Shown: positions 7,021 to 16,043, counted from the first letter of the stretch. The stretch is 64,000 nucleotides of DNA from Streptomyces sp. GESEQ-35 (GCF_017948485.1 NZ_JAFFSX010000030.1:1-64000), one strand, 5' to 3'. Translations and numbers: made by a program. Notes: a model not told the origin generated them from the sequence alone.

Positions 7021-9036
7021 TCAGAGCGCCGCCGCCAGCTCCGTGCCCTGCTTGATGGCCCGCTTGGCGTCCAGTTCGGCGGCAACGTCGGCGCCGCCGA
7101 TGAGGTGCACGCTGCGTCCGGCGGCGACCAGGGCGTCGTACAGCTCCCGCCGCGGCTCCTGCCCGGTGCACAGCACGATCGTGTCGACCTCCAGGACCGT
7201 GCTGGTGTCGCCGACGGTCACATGCAGTCCGGCGTCGTCGATCCGGTCGTAGCGCACGCCCGGGACCATGCGCACGCCGCGGTGCTTGAGCTCGGCGCGG
7301 TGGATCCAGCCGGTGGTCTTGCCGAGGCCCGCGCCGACCTTGGACGTCTTGCGCTGGAGCAGATGCACCGTGCGGGGCGGGGCCGGGCGTTCGGGTGCGG
7401 TGAGTCCGCCGGGGCCTTCGTACGTCATGTCGACGCCCCAGTGGCGGAAGTACGTCGCCGGGTCCTCGCTCGCCTTGTCGCCGCCGTCGGTGAGGTATTC
7501 GGCGACGTCGAAGCCGATGCCGCCCGCGCCGAGGATCGCGACGCGGTCGCCGACGGGGGCGCTGTCGCGCAGGACGTCGAGGTAGCCCACGACGCTCGGG
7601 TGGTCGGCGCCGGGGATGTCCGGGGTGCGGGGGGTGACGCCGGTGGCGACGACGATCTCGTCGTAGCCGGACAGGTCCTCGGTGGCGACGCGGGTGTTGA
7701 GGCGTACGTCGACACCGTGCGCGTCGAGCTGGTGGCGGAAGTAGCGCAGCGTCTCGTCGAACTCCTGCTTGCCGGGGACCCTGCGGGCCACGTTGAGCTG
7801 GCCGCCGACCTCGCTCGCGGCGTCGTACAGCGTCACCTCGTGGCCGCGTTCGGCGGCGCTCACGGCGCAGGCGAGTCCGGCCGGGCCCGCGCCGACGACC
7901 GCGACGCGTTTGCGCAGCCGGGTGGGGGACAGCATCAGCTCGGTCTCGTGGCAGGCGCGCGGGTTGACCAGGCAGGAGGTGATCTGCCCGCTGAAGGTGT
8001 GGTCGAGACAGGCCTGGTTGCAGCCGATGCAGGTGTTGATCGCCTCGGGGCGGCCGGCCGCGGCCTTGGCGACGAAGTCGGGGTCGGCGAGCATCGGACG
8101 GGCCATCGACACCATGTCCGCGCCGCCGTCGGCGAGCAACTCCTCGGCCAGTTCCGGGGTGTTGATGCGGTTGGTGGTGACGAGGGGGATCGAGACCTCG
8201 CCCATCAGCCGCTTGGTGACCCAGGTGTAGGCGCCGCGCGGCACGGAGGTGGCGATCGTGGGGATACGGGCCTCGTGCCAGCCGATGCCGGTGTTGATGA
8301 TCGTCGCTCCGGCCGCCTCGACGGCCTTGGCCAGCGTGACCACCTCGTCGAGCGTCGAGCCGCCCGGCACCAGATCCAGCATCGACAGCCGGTAGATGAC
8401 GATGAAGTCCTCGCCGACCGCCTCCCGCACCCGCCGGACGATCTCGACGGGGAGCCGCATGCGGTTCTCGTACGAGCCGCCCCAGCGGTCGGTGCGGTGG
8501 TTGGTCTGCGCCGCGATGAACTCGTTGATCAGATAGCCCTCTGAGCCCATGATCTCGACCCCGTCGTATCCCGCCTGCCGGGCGAGGCGGGCGGCCCGTG
8601 CGTAGTCGTCGATCGTCCGCTCGATGTCCTCGTCGGTGAGCTCGCGCGGCGGGAAGGGGCTGATGGGCGCCTGGAGGGGACTCGGGGCGACGAGGTCCTG
8701 GTGGTACGCGTACCGGCCGAAGTGCAGGATCTGCATCGCGATCCGCCCGCCCTCGCGGTGCACGGCCTCGGTGATCACCGTGTGCTGCGCCGCCTCGGCG
8801 TCGGTGGTCAGCTTCGCGCCGCCCTCGTACGGCCGTCCCTCGTCGTTGGGCGCGATGCCTCCGGTGACGATCAGCCCCACACCGCCGCGCGCCCGGGCGC
8901 CGTAGAACGCGGCCATCCGCTCGAACCCGCGCTCTGCCTCCTCCAGCCCGACATGCATCGAGCCCATGAGCACGCGGTTGGGAAGCGTGGTGAAGCCCAG
9001 GTCGAGCGGGCTCAGCAGGTGCGGGTAACGGCTCAT
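7021..9036 (-). CDS. fadH: NADPH-dependent 2,4-dienoyl-CoA reductase
   Basis: A 671-residue iron-sulfur flavoenzyme of beta-oxidation of unsaturated fatty acids; it reduces 2,4-dienoyl-CoA with NADPH. Residues 1-330 are the old-yellow-enzyme FMN barrel (starting HLLSPLDLGFTTLPNRVLMGSM). A [4Fe-4S] cysteine cluster follows: CIGCNQACLD and SCLVNPRACHE. After it come the FAD domain (VAVVGAGPAGLACAV) and the NAD(P) domain (VAILGAGGIGFDVAEYL). Length and order match E. coli FadH. PadR follows in the same operon. A related possibility is another OYE/FAD fusion such as a trimethylamine dehydrogenase-like enzyme, but the overall match to FadH is better. Confidence 0.93.
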   Translation of the reverse strand: MSRYPHLLSPLDLGFTTLPNRVLMGSMHVGLEEAERGFERMAAFYGARARGGVGLIVTGGIAPNDEGRPYEGGAKLTTDAEAAQHTVITEAVHREGGRIAMQILHFGRYAYHQDLVAPSPLQAPISPFPPRELTDEDIERTIDDYARAARLARQAGYDGVEIMGSEGYLINEFIAAQTNHRTDRWGGSYENRMRLPVEIVRRVREAVGEDFIVIYRLSMLDLVPGGSTLDEVVTLAKAVEAAGATIINTGIGWHEARIPTIATSVPRGAYTWVTKRLMGEVSIPLVTTNRINTPELAEELLADGGADMVSMARPMLADPDFVAKAAAGRPEAINTCIGCNQACLDHTFSGQITSCLVNPRACHETELMLSPTRLRKRVAVVGAGPAGLACAVSAAERGHEVTLYDAASEVGGQLNVARRVPGKQEFDETLRYFRHQLDAHGVDVRLNTRVATEDLSGYDEIVVATGVTPRTPDIPGADHPSVVGYLDVLRDSAPVGDRVAILGAGGIGFDVAEYLTDGGDKASEDPATYFRHWGVDMTYEGPGGLTAPERPAPPRTVHLLQRKTSKVGAGLGKTTGWIHRAELKHRGVRMVPGVRYDRIDDAGLHVTVGDTSTVLEVDTIVLCTGQEPRRELYDALVAAGRSVHLIGGADVAAELDAKRAIKQGTELAAAL

Positions 9037-9102
9037 TGGGGGTCTCCGGGTGCTCCGGTGCGGGGGTCGTCCTCACTGTTGTAGAGGACGGCTCCCCGAT
9101 TA

Positions 9103-9116
9103 TGCAACTAGTTGCA
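9103..9116. promoter_or_regulatory. 14-bp perfect palindrome upstream of fadH-padR
   Basis: TGCAACTAGTTGCA is a perfect palindrome 67-80 bp before the fadH start. It sits in the only gap (107 bp) between fadH and the next gene upstream. The PadR-family regulator encoded in the same operon is the natural candidate to bind it, which would give autoregulation. Confidence 0.5.
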
Positions 9117-9143
9117 CAAGTGGCCTCGGCCACGCACCCCGGG

Positions 9144-10268
9144 CTACTTGAGTGCCGCCAGGACGATCCGCTCCGCGACCGGGTTGATCGATTCGTCCTT
9201 GGCGTTCGTGTCGTTGATCGAGTAGACGATGGTCCGGCTCAGGCCGCGGGTCGCGCCGATCGCCGTGCTGTAGCCGTACCGGGCGCCGGTCTTGATCCAG
9301 TAGACCTTGCCCCCGAACTCGTACCGCTGGAGCCCCGCGCTCATCGTCGCGTCCTTGATGCGCGGCACGGTGAACATCTCCCGCAGCTGCGGCTGCGGCA
9401 CGATCCGCCCCCGGAAGAGCGCGTCGATGAGCCGTTCCAGGTCGGCGGTCGTGGAGATCATGTCGCCGGCCGCCAAGCGGTCCGCCTGGTTCCACTCGGT
9501 GACGTCGACCAGCCGGGTCGTCCCGTCCGGCTGCTTCATCGCCTGGTAGCCGCGGTTGTGCGGGCCGAGGATGCGCGGATCGGTGCCGGGGAAGTACGTG
9601 TCCCGCATCCCGGCGGGGCGCAGCACAAGCCGGGATGCCTCGGCGGCGTACGAGTGTCCGGTCACCTTCTCGATCAGCAGGGCGAGGACCGTGTAGTTGA
9701 TGTTGAGGTAGCGCTGCCGCTTCCCGGGGCGGAACTCCGGCCCCTTCGCCACCGCCGATGCCACCACCTGCCGCGGCGGCAGCGTGTCGAAGCGGTGCGC
9801 ATACGGATCCGCGAAGCCGTCACCGGGCTGGATACCGCTGGTGTGGTTCAGCAACTGCCGTACGGTGATGGGCTCGAAGCGCCGGTCCAGCAGGCCGGGG
9901 AGGTAGTGCTGGACGGTCCGGTTCAGGTCGACCCTGTCCTTGGCCGCGAGCCGGAGGACGACCGCAGCCGTCACCACCTTCGTCGTCGAACCGGCCCGGA
10001 ACCGCGCGTCCGGGTCCGCCGCCCGGCCGCTGTCCAGGTCCCGCACGCCCGCGCTCCCGCGCCAGCTGCCGTCGGTGCCGCCGATCCGGACCAGGGCCGC
10101 CGTCGCGTCCGCGTCCGGGAGCCCGGCGATCGCCGCGGACAGGGCCTTGGCGTCCGGGCTCGTCGTGGCGCGGGCGGAGGCGGACGGGGGCGCGGACAAC
10201 GCGGGGGCGGCCAGCGGGCCGGCGGTCAGGGCGACGGCGAGCGAGGCGGCGAGGACAGCTGTGCGCAT
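9144..10268 (-). CDS. Secreted serine hydrolase / D-alanyl-D-alanine carboxypeptidase-like (beta-lactamase family)
   Basis: A 374-residue class C beta-lactamase-fold protein. A Sec signal (MRTAVLAASLAVALTAGPLA, cleavage after ALSA) is followed by the SxxK nucleophile motif in GSTTKVVTAAVVL. The YxN motif is YLN in QRYLNINYTVLA, and the third motif is KTG in WIKTGARYGY. The family includes DD-carboxypeptidases and esterases acting outside the cell, so peptidoglycan or a small ester is the likely substrate. ATG 10268 was chosen because AGGAGC lies a few bases upstream and the signal peptide starts there. It is divergent from the sigma factor gene across 269 bp. Confidence 0.9.
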   Translation of the reverse strand: MRTAVLAASLAVALTAGPLAAPALSAPPSASARATTSPDAKALSAAIAGLPDADATAALVRIGGTDGSWRGSAGVRDLDSGRAADPDARFRAGSTTKVVTAAVVLRLAAKDRVDLNRTVQHYLPGLLDRRFEPITVRQLLNHTSGIQPGDGFADPYAHRFDTLPPRQVVASAVAKGPEFRPGKRQRYLNINYTVLALLIEKVTGHSYAAEASRLVLRPAGMRDTYFPGTDPRILGPHNRGYQAMKQPDGTTRLVDVTEWNQADRLAAGDMISTTADLERLIDALFRGRIVPQPQLREMFTVPRIKDATMSAGLQRYEFGGKVYWIKTGARYGYSTAIGATRGLSRTIVYSINDTNAKDESINPVAERIVLAALK

Positions 10269-10537
10269 GGGCTGCTCCTGAGGTGAGGCCGGGGTGTTTG
10301 TGACGATCCTCCGGGTGTACGAGGGTGACCGGATCGTCAGCGAGGAGGGCGCCCACCCTGATGGAACCCCGAGCAACTCTCGTGTGTATCAAGGGAGTTG
10401 TCGGGGATCGCCCCTACGGGAGCCGCACCGGCGCCGAAAAAGTGTTATCGGTGTCGCCTCCGCCCCGTCTCCATATCTGTGATCTTCCTCATGGCGAGTC
10501 ACGCGGTCGCTGCTGAGAAGGTGCGTACGGACACGGA

Positions 10538-12208
10538 ATGACACATGAGAGGACGGATGTGGAAGGGCGGCAGTGGCGCTCCACGATCGCGGCCGCGCAG
10601 GCCGGTGACCGGCAGGCGCTGGACGAGCTGGTCTCGGGCTGGCTGCCGCTGGTCTACAACATCGTGGGCCGCGCCTTGAACGGTCACGCCGACGTCGACG
10701 ACGTCGTGCAGGACACCATGCTGCGCGCCGTCGACAACCTCGGCTCGCTGCGCGACCCGGACAGCTTCCGGTCCTGGCTGGTGGCGATCGCCATGCGGCA
10801 GATACGGGACCGGGCACGCCGCAGGCAGCCCGACCGACTGGACGAGTCCGCCACGCACGAGGCCGCCGACTTCGCCGAACTCACCGTCCTGCGGCTCCAG
10901 TTGGAGGGACAGCGGCGCGAGGTCGCGGAGGCGGCGCGCTGGCTCGACGACGAGGACCGGCAGTTGCTGTCGCTGTGGTGGCTGGAGGTCGCGGGCGAAC
11001 TGACCCGACGCGAGCTGGCCTCGGCCGTCGGCATCAGCCGCCGGCATGCGGCCGTGCGCGTCCAGCGGCTGAAGGAACGTGTGGAGACCGCGCGCGGCAT
11101 CGTGCGCGCCCTCGACGGCGCCTGCCCCGAACTGCGCGAGCTGACCGCCCGCTGGAACGGCCGCCCCGACTCCGTCTGGCGCAAGCGGCTGGCCCGGCAC
11201 CTCCGCGGTTGCGGCTACTGCGGCGACGCCCGCGAGTCCGTCGTACCGGCCGAGCGGCTCCTCGTCGGAATCGCGCTCGTGCCGCTGCCGGTCGGCTTCA
11301 CGCTGTCGCTGGCCTTCGGCGGCAAGACGGCCGTGGCCGCCACCTCCGTCGGCTGGTCCGCCAAGGTGCTGGGCGCGCTGACCAAGCCCGCCGTCGCGAT
11401 GACGGCCGGCGCGAGCATCGTCGCGGGCGGCGCGTACGTCGTCACCCAGCCCCCGGACGACCCGCCCCCGCGCGCGGCGGCACCGACCGCGGCGAGCACG
11501 GCCCGCCCGCCGTCCCCCTCCGCGTCCGCCTCGCCGACGCCGTCGCCCTCGCCGTCCCCGACGAAGAAGCCCGAGCTGTACGGCACCGTCGTGGACGCCG
11601 TCGACACGGCCCCCGACCCGAACACACCGCCGGGCGCCTTGCCGCACCGCCCCGAGTCGGGCATCACCAGCACGGGCGGCCGGCAGGCCGTCATGCAGCA
11701 CCGCGGCGAGAGCGTGACCCTCAGCGGTCAGGGCTACGTCCTGGTGCGCTGGCAGATCGCACCGGACGACCGGTCCGGCGGGCTGGCCATGCCGACCTGG
11801 ACCGGTCTGAAGGGCAAGCTCTTCCACGTCGCGTCCGGGGGAGGCCGCCGGATGGACGACGTCATCGGGGACGGTTCCGACCGCGGCTACGTCACCGGCA
11901 TGGGTGGCCCCGACATCGGCTACACGGTCCTGCCCGACGGCACCCAGCAGATGTGGCAGAACGAGTACTTCTACGTCGACGGCACCGTCACCCTCAACCA
12001 GAACGAACGCGGCGCCTCCTACGGCCTGACCGTCTTCCCATCGAGCTGGGACAAGGCGAACGAGGACGTCCGCTACGGCCCTCCCCAGGGCGCCATCCGC
12101 TATGGCCTCGTCCGCGACAACGGCAAGGACACCGCCCCCGTACCGCAGTACGTCACCCGCACGACCCCGGCCGACCCGGCGACGGTGGCTCAGCGCTCGC
12201 GCGTGTAG
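10538..12208 (+). CDS. ECF sigma factor fused to a membrane anchor and extracytoplasmic domain
   Basis: A 556-residue fusion. Residues about 15-90 are sigma region 2 (DVDDVVQDTMLRAVDNL). Residues about 135-190 are region 4 (ELTRRELASAVGISRRHAAVRVQRL). An anti-sigma-like zinc motif H221-x3-C225-x2-C228 follows. Two hydrophobic stretches (about 240-262 and 275-303) cross the membrane, then a Pro/Ser/Ala-rich linker and about 200 residues predicted outside the cell. The sigma part is thus tethered to its own sensor, replacing a separate anti-sigma. ECF groups with such C-terminal extensions are known in actinobacteria (I recall ECF52/53). The signal and target promoters cannot be read here. Its 3' end overlaps the convergent GDPD gene by 19 bp. 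Confidence 0.9.
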   Translation: MTHERTDVEGRQWRSTIAAAQAGDRQALDELVSGWLPLVYNIVGRALNGHADVDDVVQDTMLRAVDNLGSLRDPDSFRSWLVAIAMRQIRDRARRRQPDRLDESATHEAADFAELTVLRLQLEGQRREVAEAARWLDDEDRQLLSLWWLEVAGELTRRELASAVGISRRHAAVRVQRLKERVETARGIVRALDGACPELRELTARWNGRPDSVWRKRLARHLRGCGYCGDARESVVPAERLLVGIALVPLPVGFTLSLAFGGKTAVAATSVGWSAKVLGALTKPAVAMTAGASIVAGGAYVVTQPPDDPPPRAAAPTAASTARPPSPSASASPTPSPSPSPTKKPELYGTVVDAVDTAPDPNTPPGALPHRPESGITSTGGRQAVMQHRGESVTLSGQGYVLVRWQIAPDDRSGGLAMPTWTGLKGKLFHVASGGGRRMDDVIGDGSDRGYVTGMGGPDIGYTVLPDGTQQMWQNEYFYVDGTVTLNQNERGASYGLTVFPSSWDKANEDVRYGPPQGAIRYGLVRDNGKDTAPVPQYVTRTTPADPATVAQRSRV

Positions 12209-12888
12209 TTCCCGCGCAGGGCACAGAGGGCGTCGACCCGGTTCGTCGTGATCGAGTCGACGCCCATGTCGAGGAGGCGGCGCATGGAGCGGCGGGTGTC
12301 GGGGGTCCAGACGGAGACCAGGTAGCCGTCCGCGTGGATGCGGGTGGCGAGATCGCGATCCACCAGTGGGAAACGGTAGTTGAGCCACCGCGGCCGCACC
12401 GCGTCCAGCAGCGCGGGGCGCGGTGGCGCCAGCGTCGTCCAGGTGAGCGCGATCTCGGCCGCCGGGTCGGCGGCGCGTACGGCGAGCATGGCGGGGGCGC
12501 CGGCGCAGTAGTACACGCGGTCGGCCGCCCCCGACTCCCGTACGACGTCCACGACCCGGCGCGCCGCCTTCTCGCTGGGCTCGCCGGGCAGGTCGAGCAT
12601 GATCCGGCTGCCGTTGGTGGCGGTCAGGGCCTCCGCCAGCGTCGGCACTCCGCCGTCCGTGAGGCCGTGCACCTCGGCCGCCGACAGTGAGCCGAGCGGC
12701 CGGTCGTGCTCCCACAGCCGCTTGAGCGTGTCGTCGTGCAGCAGCACGGGCACGCCGTCCCGGGTCAGCCGTACGTCGGTCTCGACGGCGTCCGCACCTC
12801 GTCTGATCGCGGACCGCAGCGAGCCGAGCGTGTTCTCGCGGAGCCGGTAGGGGTCGCCGCGGTGGGCCACGGCGGTCACGTTCTGCAT
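12190..12888 (-). CDS. Glycerophosphodiester phosphodiesterase
   Basis: A 232-residue GDPD-family TIM barrel that hydrolyses glycerophosphodiesters to glycerol-3-phosphate and an alcohol. Catalytic and metal residues are in AHRGDPYRLRENT, ETDVRLTRDG and LLHDDTLKR (HRG...EN...E-x-D...H). The end SVWTPDTRRSMRRLLDMGVD is the usual NTW-like strand. I chose ATG 12888 because family members start a few residues before TAVAHRG. ATG 12897 is an alternative and lies 11 bp after the deaminase stop. No signal peptide is seen, so it is cytoplasmic. It is probably co-transcribed with the deaminase. Confidence 0.9.
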   Translation of the reverse strand: MQNVTAVAHRGDPYRLRENTLGSLRSAIRRGADAVETDVRLTRDGVPVLLHDDTLKRLWEHDRPLGSLSAAEVHGLTDGGVPTLAEALTATNGSRIMLDLPGEPSEKAARRVVDVVRESGAADRVYYCAGAPAMLAVRAADPAAEIALTWTTLAPPRPALLDAVRPRWLNYRFPLVDRDLATRIHADGYLVSVWTPDTRRSMRRLLDMGVDSITTNRVDALCALRGNYTRER

Positions 12889-12908
12889 GGGCCTCATTGT
12901 TCTGGAGG

Positions 12909-13976
12909 TCAGGGCGCGAGCCAGGCCGAGGTGAAGGTGTCGATCTCGTCCTTGATACGGGCCTTGCCGGGCTCGTCGAGGAAGGACGCCTCGACCGCGT
13001 TCTTGGCGAGGCCGGCGAGGCCGCGCTCGTCGAGTTCGAGGAGCCGGGCGGCGACCGCGTACTCGTTGTTGAGGTCGGTGCCGAACATCGGCGGGTCGTC
13101 GGAGTTGATGGTGACGAGGACCCCGGACCGCACGAACTCCTTTATGGGGTGCTCGTCGAGGGTGCGGACCGCGCGGGTGGCGATGTTGGAGGTCGGGCAC
13201 ACCTCCAGCGCGATGCGGTGCTCGGCGAGATGCGCGAGCAGCTTCGCGTCCTGCGCGGAGCTGGTGCCGTGCCCGATGCGCTCGGCCCGCAGCTCGGTGA
13301 GGGCGTCCCACACCGTCTCCGGGCCGGTCGTCTCACCGGCGTGCGGCACCGAGTGCAGCCCGGCGGCCAGCGCCCGGTCGAAGAACGGCTTGAACTGCGG
13401 CCGCGGTACGCCGATTTCGGGCCCGCCGAGCCCGAACGACACCAGCCCCTCGGGGCGCAGCCGGTCGTCGGTGGCCAGCCGCGCCGTTTCCTCGGCGGCC
13501 TCCAGACCGGCCTCGCCGGGAATGTCGAAGCACCAGCGCAGCACGGTCCCGAAGTCGGCCTCGGCCGCCTTGCGTGCGTCCTCGATCGCGTCCATGAAGG
13601 CACCCTCGTCGATGCCGCGGCGGGTCGAGGAGTACGGCGTGATGGTCAGCTCGGCGTAGCGCACCTGCTGGCGGGCCATGTCCCGGGCCACCTCGTACGT
13701 CAGCAGCCGTACGTCCTCCGGTGTGCGGATCAGGTCGACGACGGACAGGTACACATCGATGAAGTGGGCGAAGTCCGTGAAGGTGAAGTAGTCGGCCAGG
13801 GCCTCGGGGTCGGTCGGGACCTTGGAGTCGGGGTGGCGGGCGGCCAGCTCCGAGACGATCCGCGGGGAGGCGGAACCGACGTGATGCACGTGCAGTTCGG
13901 CCTTGGGCAGTCCGGCGATGAAGGCGTGCAGGTCGCGTGGTGCGCCCGCGGCTTCTGCGGCTACGTGTCGGGTCAA
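12909..13976 (-). CDS. Adenosine deaminase-fold enzyme, probably aminodeoxyfutalosine deaminase
   Basis: A 355-residue metal-dependent deaminase of COG1816. Zinc and catalytic residues appear in LHVHHVG, SVPHAGET, ERIGHGTS and INSDDPPM. It would usually be named adenosine deaminase. However, the HVHHVGSASP signature differs from the HLHLDG of classical enzymes. As I recall, the Streptomyces avermitilis relative Sav2595 was shown to deaminate 6-amino-6-deoxyfutalosine in the menaquinone (futalosine) pathway, which Streptomyces uses. TTG 13976 was chosen as start because GGGGAGGAA lies just upstream. Substrate assignment is by inference. Confidence 0.85.
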   Translation of the reverse strand: MTRHVAAEAAGAPRDLHAFIAGLPKAELHVHHVGSASPRIVSELAARHPDSKVPTDPEALADYFTFTDFAHFIDVYLSVVDLIRTPEDVRLLTYEVARDMARQQVRYAELTITPYSSTRRGIDEGAFMDAIEDARKAAEADFGTVLRWCFDIPGEAGLEAAEETARLATDDRLRPEGLVSFGLGGPEIGVPRPQFKPFFDRALAAGLHSVPHAGETTGPETVWDALTELRAERIGHGTSSAQDAKLLAHLAEHRIALEVCPTSNIATRAVRTLDEHPIKEFVRSGVLVTINSDDPPMFGTDLNNEYAVAARLLELDERGLAGLAKNAVEASFLDEPGKARIKDEIDTFTSAWLAP

Positions 13977-14127
13977 GGTTCCTCCCCGGAACGGCGTCCC
14001 CGGCCGGTGTCCGGCGGGACGCGGGTGATCGGCTGATCGATGACTCGGGGATCATCGTAGGCCGGACCCACGCGGTCGTGGCACGGGCCGTAGCATGACG
14101 GCACGCTCGACAGAGGGGATCCCGCGC

Positions 14128-15126
14128 ATGTCCGACGACGCGCAGACGCCGGAAGCGCGTGACAACGCCGCCGCGCACTGGCCCACGCCGCCCGACGACA
14201 CCGGCGACCCCTGGGCAGCAGCGGGCGGCGCCGCGGCCGACGCCGCCGAGGTGCCGCTGGCCGAGGGCGCGGACCCCGAGGTCGACCTGAAGAAGGGGGA
14301 CCGGGCGGAGTCGGGGAGCGAGACCGTTGCCGACGCCCGGCCCGAGCCGAACCCGTGGGCGCCGCCCGCGAACGACACCCCGCCCGCACCCGGACCCGGC
14401 GGTCCCGGTACCACCGTCGCGTCGGGCGAGCCCATGGCGTGGCCCGCCTCTTCGGCCTCCCCCTCTTCCCCTACGTCGTCCCCGTCCGATCCCTCCGTTC
14501 ACGATCGGCAGACAGCCACCTGGACGCCGTCGACGGGCGCGCCTCCGGCGACGCCGGACGGGAACCAGGCGTGGGCGAACCCGGTAGCTCCGGACGCCGA
14601 CCAGGGGCAACCGCAGGCACCCCAGCCGTCCCAGCCGTGGGCGAACCCCTTCGCACCCCCGACCCCCACGCCCCCGGCGAACGGCTCCGCCAACCCCTTC
14701 GCACCGCCCGCACCGGCGTCCCCGTACGCCGCCCATGGCGAGCCCGTCCCTCCGCCGCCCATAGCCCCCGACGGTCCCGGCCAGGTCCCGTACGGCTACC
14801 CGGCCGGTCACGGATACCCGGCAGGTCCGGGATACCCCTCCCAGTCCGGCGCGGGCTACTACGGCTGGCCCGGTGTGCAGCAGACGCCGGCCAACGGAAT
14901 GGGCACGGCGGGCCTGGTGCTCGGCATCCTGGCGGCCGTCGTCTTCTGTCTGTGGCCGGTGGCCATCGTCCTGGGCATCCTCGCCGTGATCTTCGGCGCG
15001 CTCGGCCGCGGAAAGGCCCGCAGAGGCGAGGCCACGAACCCGGGCCAGGCCCTCGGCGGCATCATCTGCGGTGCGGTCGGCATCGTCCTGGCCATCGGCG
15101 TGTTCGCCCTGGTGCTGGCAATCTGA
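14128..15126 (+). CDS. DUF4190-type membrane protein with disordered N-terminus
   Basis: A 332-residue protein of unknown function. The first roughly 255 residues are rich in Pro, Ala, Gly, Asp and Ser, with repeated short motifs such as WANPxAP and YPAGxGYP, and are probably disordered and cytoplasmic. The C-terminus has two hydrophobic helices (AGLVLGILAAVVFCLWPVAI and IICGAVGIVLAIGVFALVLA) around a GxGKARRGEA loop, the DUF4190 pattern. ATG 14128 was taken because GAGGGG precedes it by about 8 nt. Similar proteins are common in Streptomyces but have no assigned role. It is divergent from the deaminase gene. Confidence 0.85.
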   Translation: MSDDAQTPEARDNAAAHWPTPPDDTGDPWAAAGGAAADAAEVPLAEGADPEVDLKKGDRAESGSETVADARPEPNPWAPPANDTPPAPGPGGPGTTVASGEPMAWPASSASPSSPTSSPSDPSVHDRQTATWTPSTGAPPATPDGNQAWANPVAPDADQGQPQAPQPSQPWANPFAPPTPTPPANGSANPFAPPAPASPYAAHGEPVPPPPIAPDGPGQVPYGYPAGHGYPAGPGYPSQSGAGYYGWPGVQQTPANGMGTAGLVLGILAAVVFCLWPVAIVLGILAVIFGALGRGKARRGEATNPGQALGGIICGAVGIVLAIGVFALVLAI

Positions 15127-15174
15127 CCGGACGACGAATCCGAGGGCCGCCGTCTCCGGGCCACCGGCCCCCAG

Positions 15175-15321
15175 GTGCTTTCCGGGTCGCCGGGTTCGGG
15201 TGCTTTCCGGTCACCGGCTTCAGGTGCTTTCCGGGTCGCCGCGTTCGGGTGCTTTCCGGGTCGCCGCCCTCAGGTGCCTCCCGGTCACCGCCCCCACGCG
15301 CCTTCCGGTTCACCGCCCCCG
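15175..15321. repeat. Six tandem imperfect 24-25-bp repeats
   Basis: Units begin at 15175, 15200, 15224, 15249, 15274 and 15298. Each has the pattern GTGCTTTCCGGGTCGCCG followed by a short variable end. Units alternate between GGGTCGCCG and GGTCACCG versions, and later units decay. A weaker unit may lie at 15151. The array fills most of the 270-bp gap between the DUF4190-type gene and the convergent NADAR gene. Unit length without unique spacers rules out a CRISPR. Function is unknown. Confidence 0.8.
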
Positions 15322-15396
15322 GCGCCCCTGGCCGCCACCCCCGCCGCCCCCAGGGCCGCCGCCCCCCCCTGGCCCCACCCCCTTGCCGCCCCCACG

Positions 15397-15960
15397 TCAC
15401 CCCCCGCCCGCCACCAACCTCTCCCGCGCCCCCATCAACGCAAACCCGAGCAGATTCGGCCCCCGCCACCGCTCCGGATCCATCGCAGCCTGATCGTCCG
15501 CCGCCAGCCCGATCCCCCACACCCGATCCACCGGGCTCGCCTCGACCAGCACCCGGTCGCCCGTGGCCAGCAGAAACTCACGCAGCTCGGTATGCGTGGC
15601 GAACTTGTGCACGCTGCCCGTGCGGACGATCTCGAACCGCTCGCGCTCCCATGTCGCCTCGTCGAAGCCACGCACGAGACGCCCGGCCTTCTTGGCCTGG
15701 GCCGGACTCCCTGCGGCCAGCACCTGCCGCTCCGCCTCCGCGTCCCCGAACAGCCGTGCCTTACCGGCCATCATCCAGTGCTCGGCGGTCGCATAGGTCA
15801 CGCCGTCCACCACGAAGGGCGACGGCCACCACTGACTCAGACAGCTCGCGTCGACCCGGCCGTCCCGCCGCGCCCGGTGCCCCCAGAAGTGCAGGTACTT
15901 CACCCTCGCCCCCGCGCGGACCTCCCTGACCAGGGCTTCCCAAGAATCGATCTTCCCCAT
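15397..15960 (-). CDS. NADAR domain protein (DUF1768, YbiA-like N-glycosidase)
   Basis: A 187-residue NADAR protein. Characteristic pieces are YLHFWGHR at the start, LSQWWPSPFVVDGVTYATAE, HWMMAGKARLFGD, and the end DNA stretch coding VWGIGLAADDQ and WRGPNLLGFALM. Members such as YbiA cleave the N-glycosidic bond of early riboflavin intermediates, and others remove ADP-ribose from modified bases, so it may be a house-cleaning or repair enzyme. ATG 15960 gives MGKIDSWE; a start at 15990 would add 10 residues without family support. It is convergent with the DUF4190-type gene across a repeat array. Confidence 0.88.
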   Translation of the reverse strand: MGKIDSWEALVREVRAGARVKYLHFWGHRARRDGRVDASCLSQWWPSPFVVDGVTYATAEHWMMAGKARLFGDAEAERQVLAAGSPAQAKKAGRLVRGFDEATWERERFEIVRTGSVHKFATHTELREFLLATGDRVLVEASPVDRVWGIGLAADDQAAMDPERWRGPNLLGFALMGARERLVAGGG

Positions 15961-16043
15961 ACATGCGAGTCTGGCAGCCACCACTGACAACCCGTCCCCC
16001 GTTTTCCATGCCGACTCGACACCTGGTCGACAGATTCCGTCGC

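Noticed and set aside
15175..15321. CRISPR array
   Set aside because: The units are directly adjacent with no unique spacers and there are no cas genes nearby.
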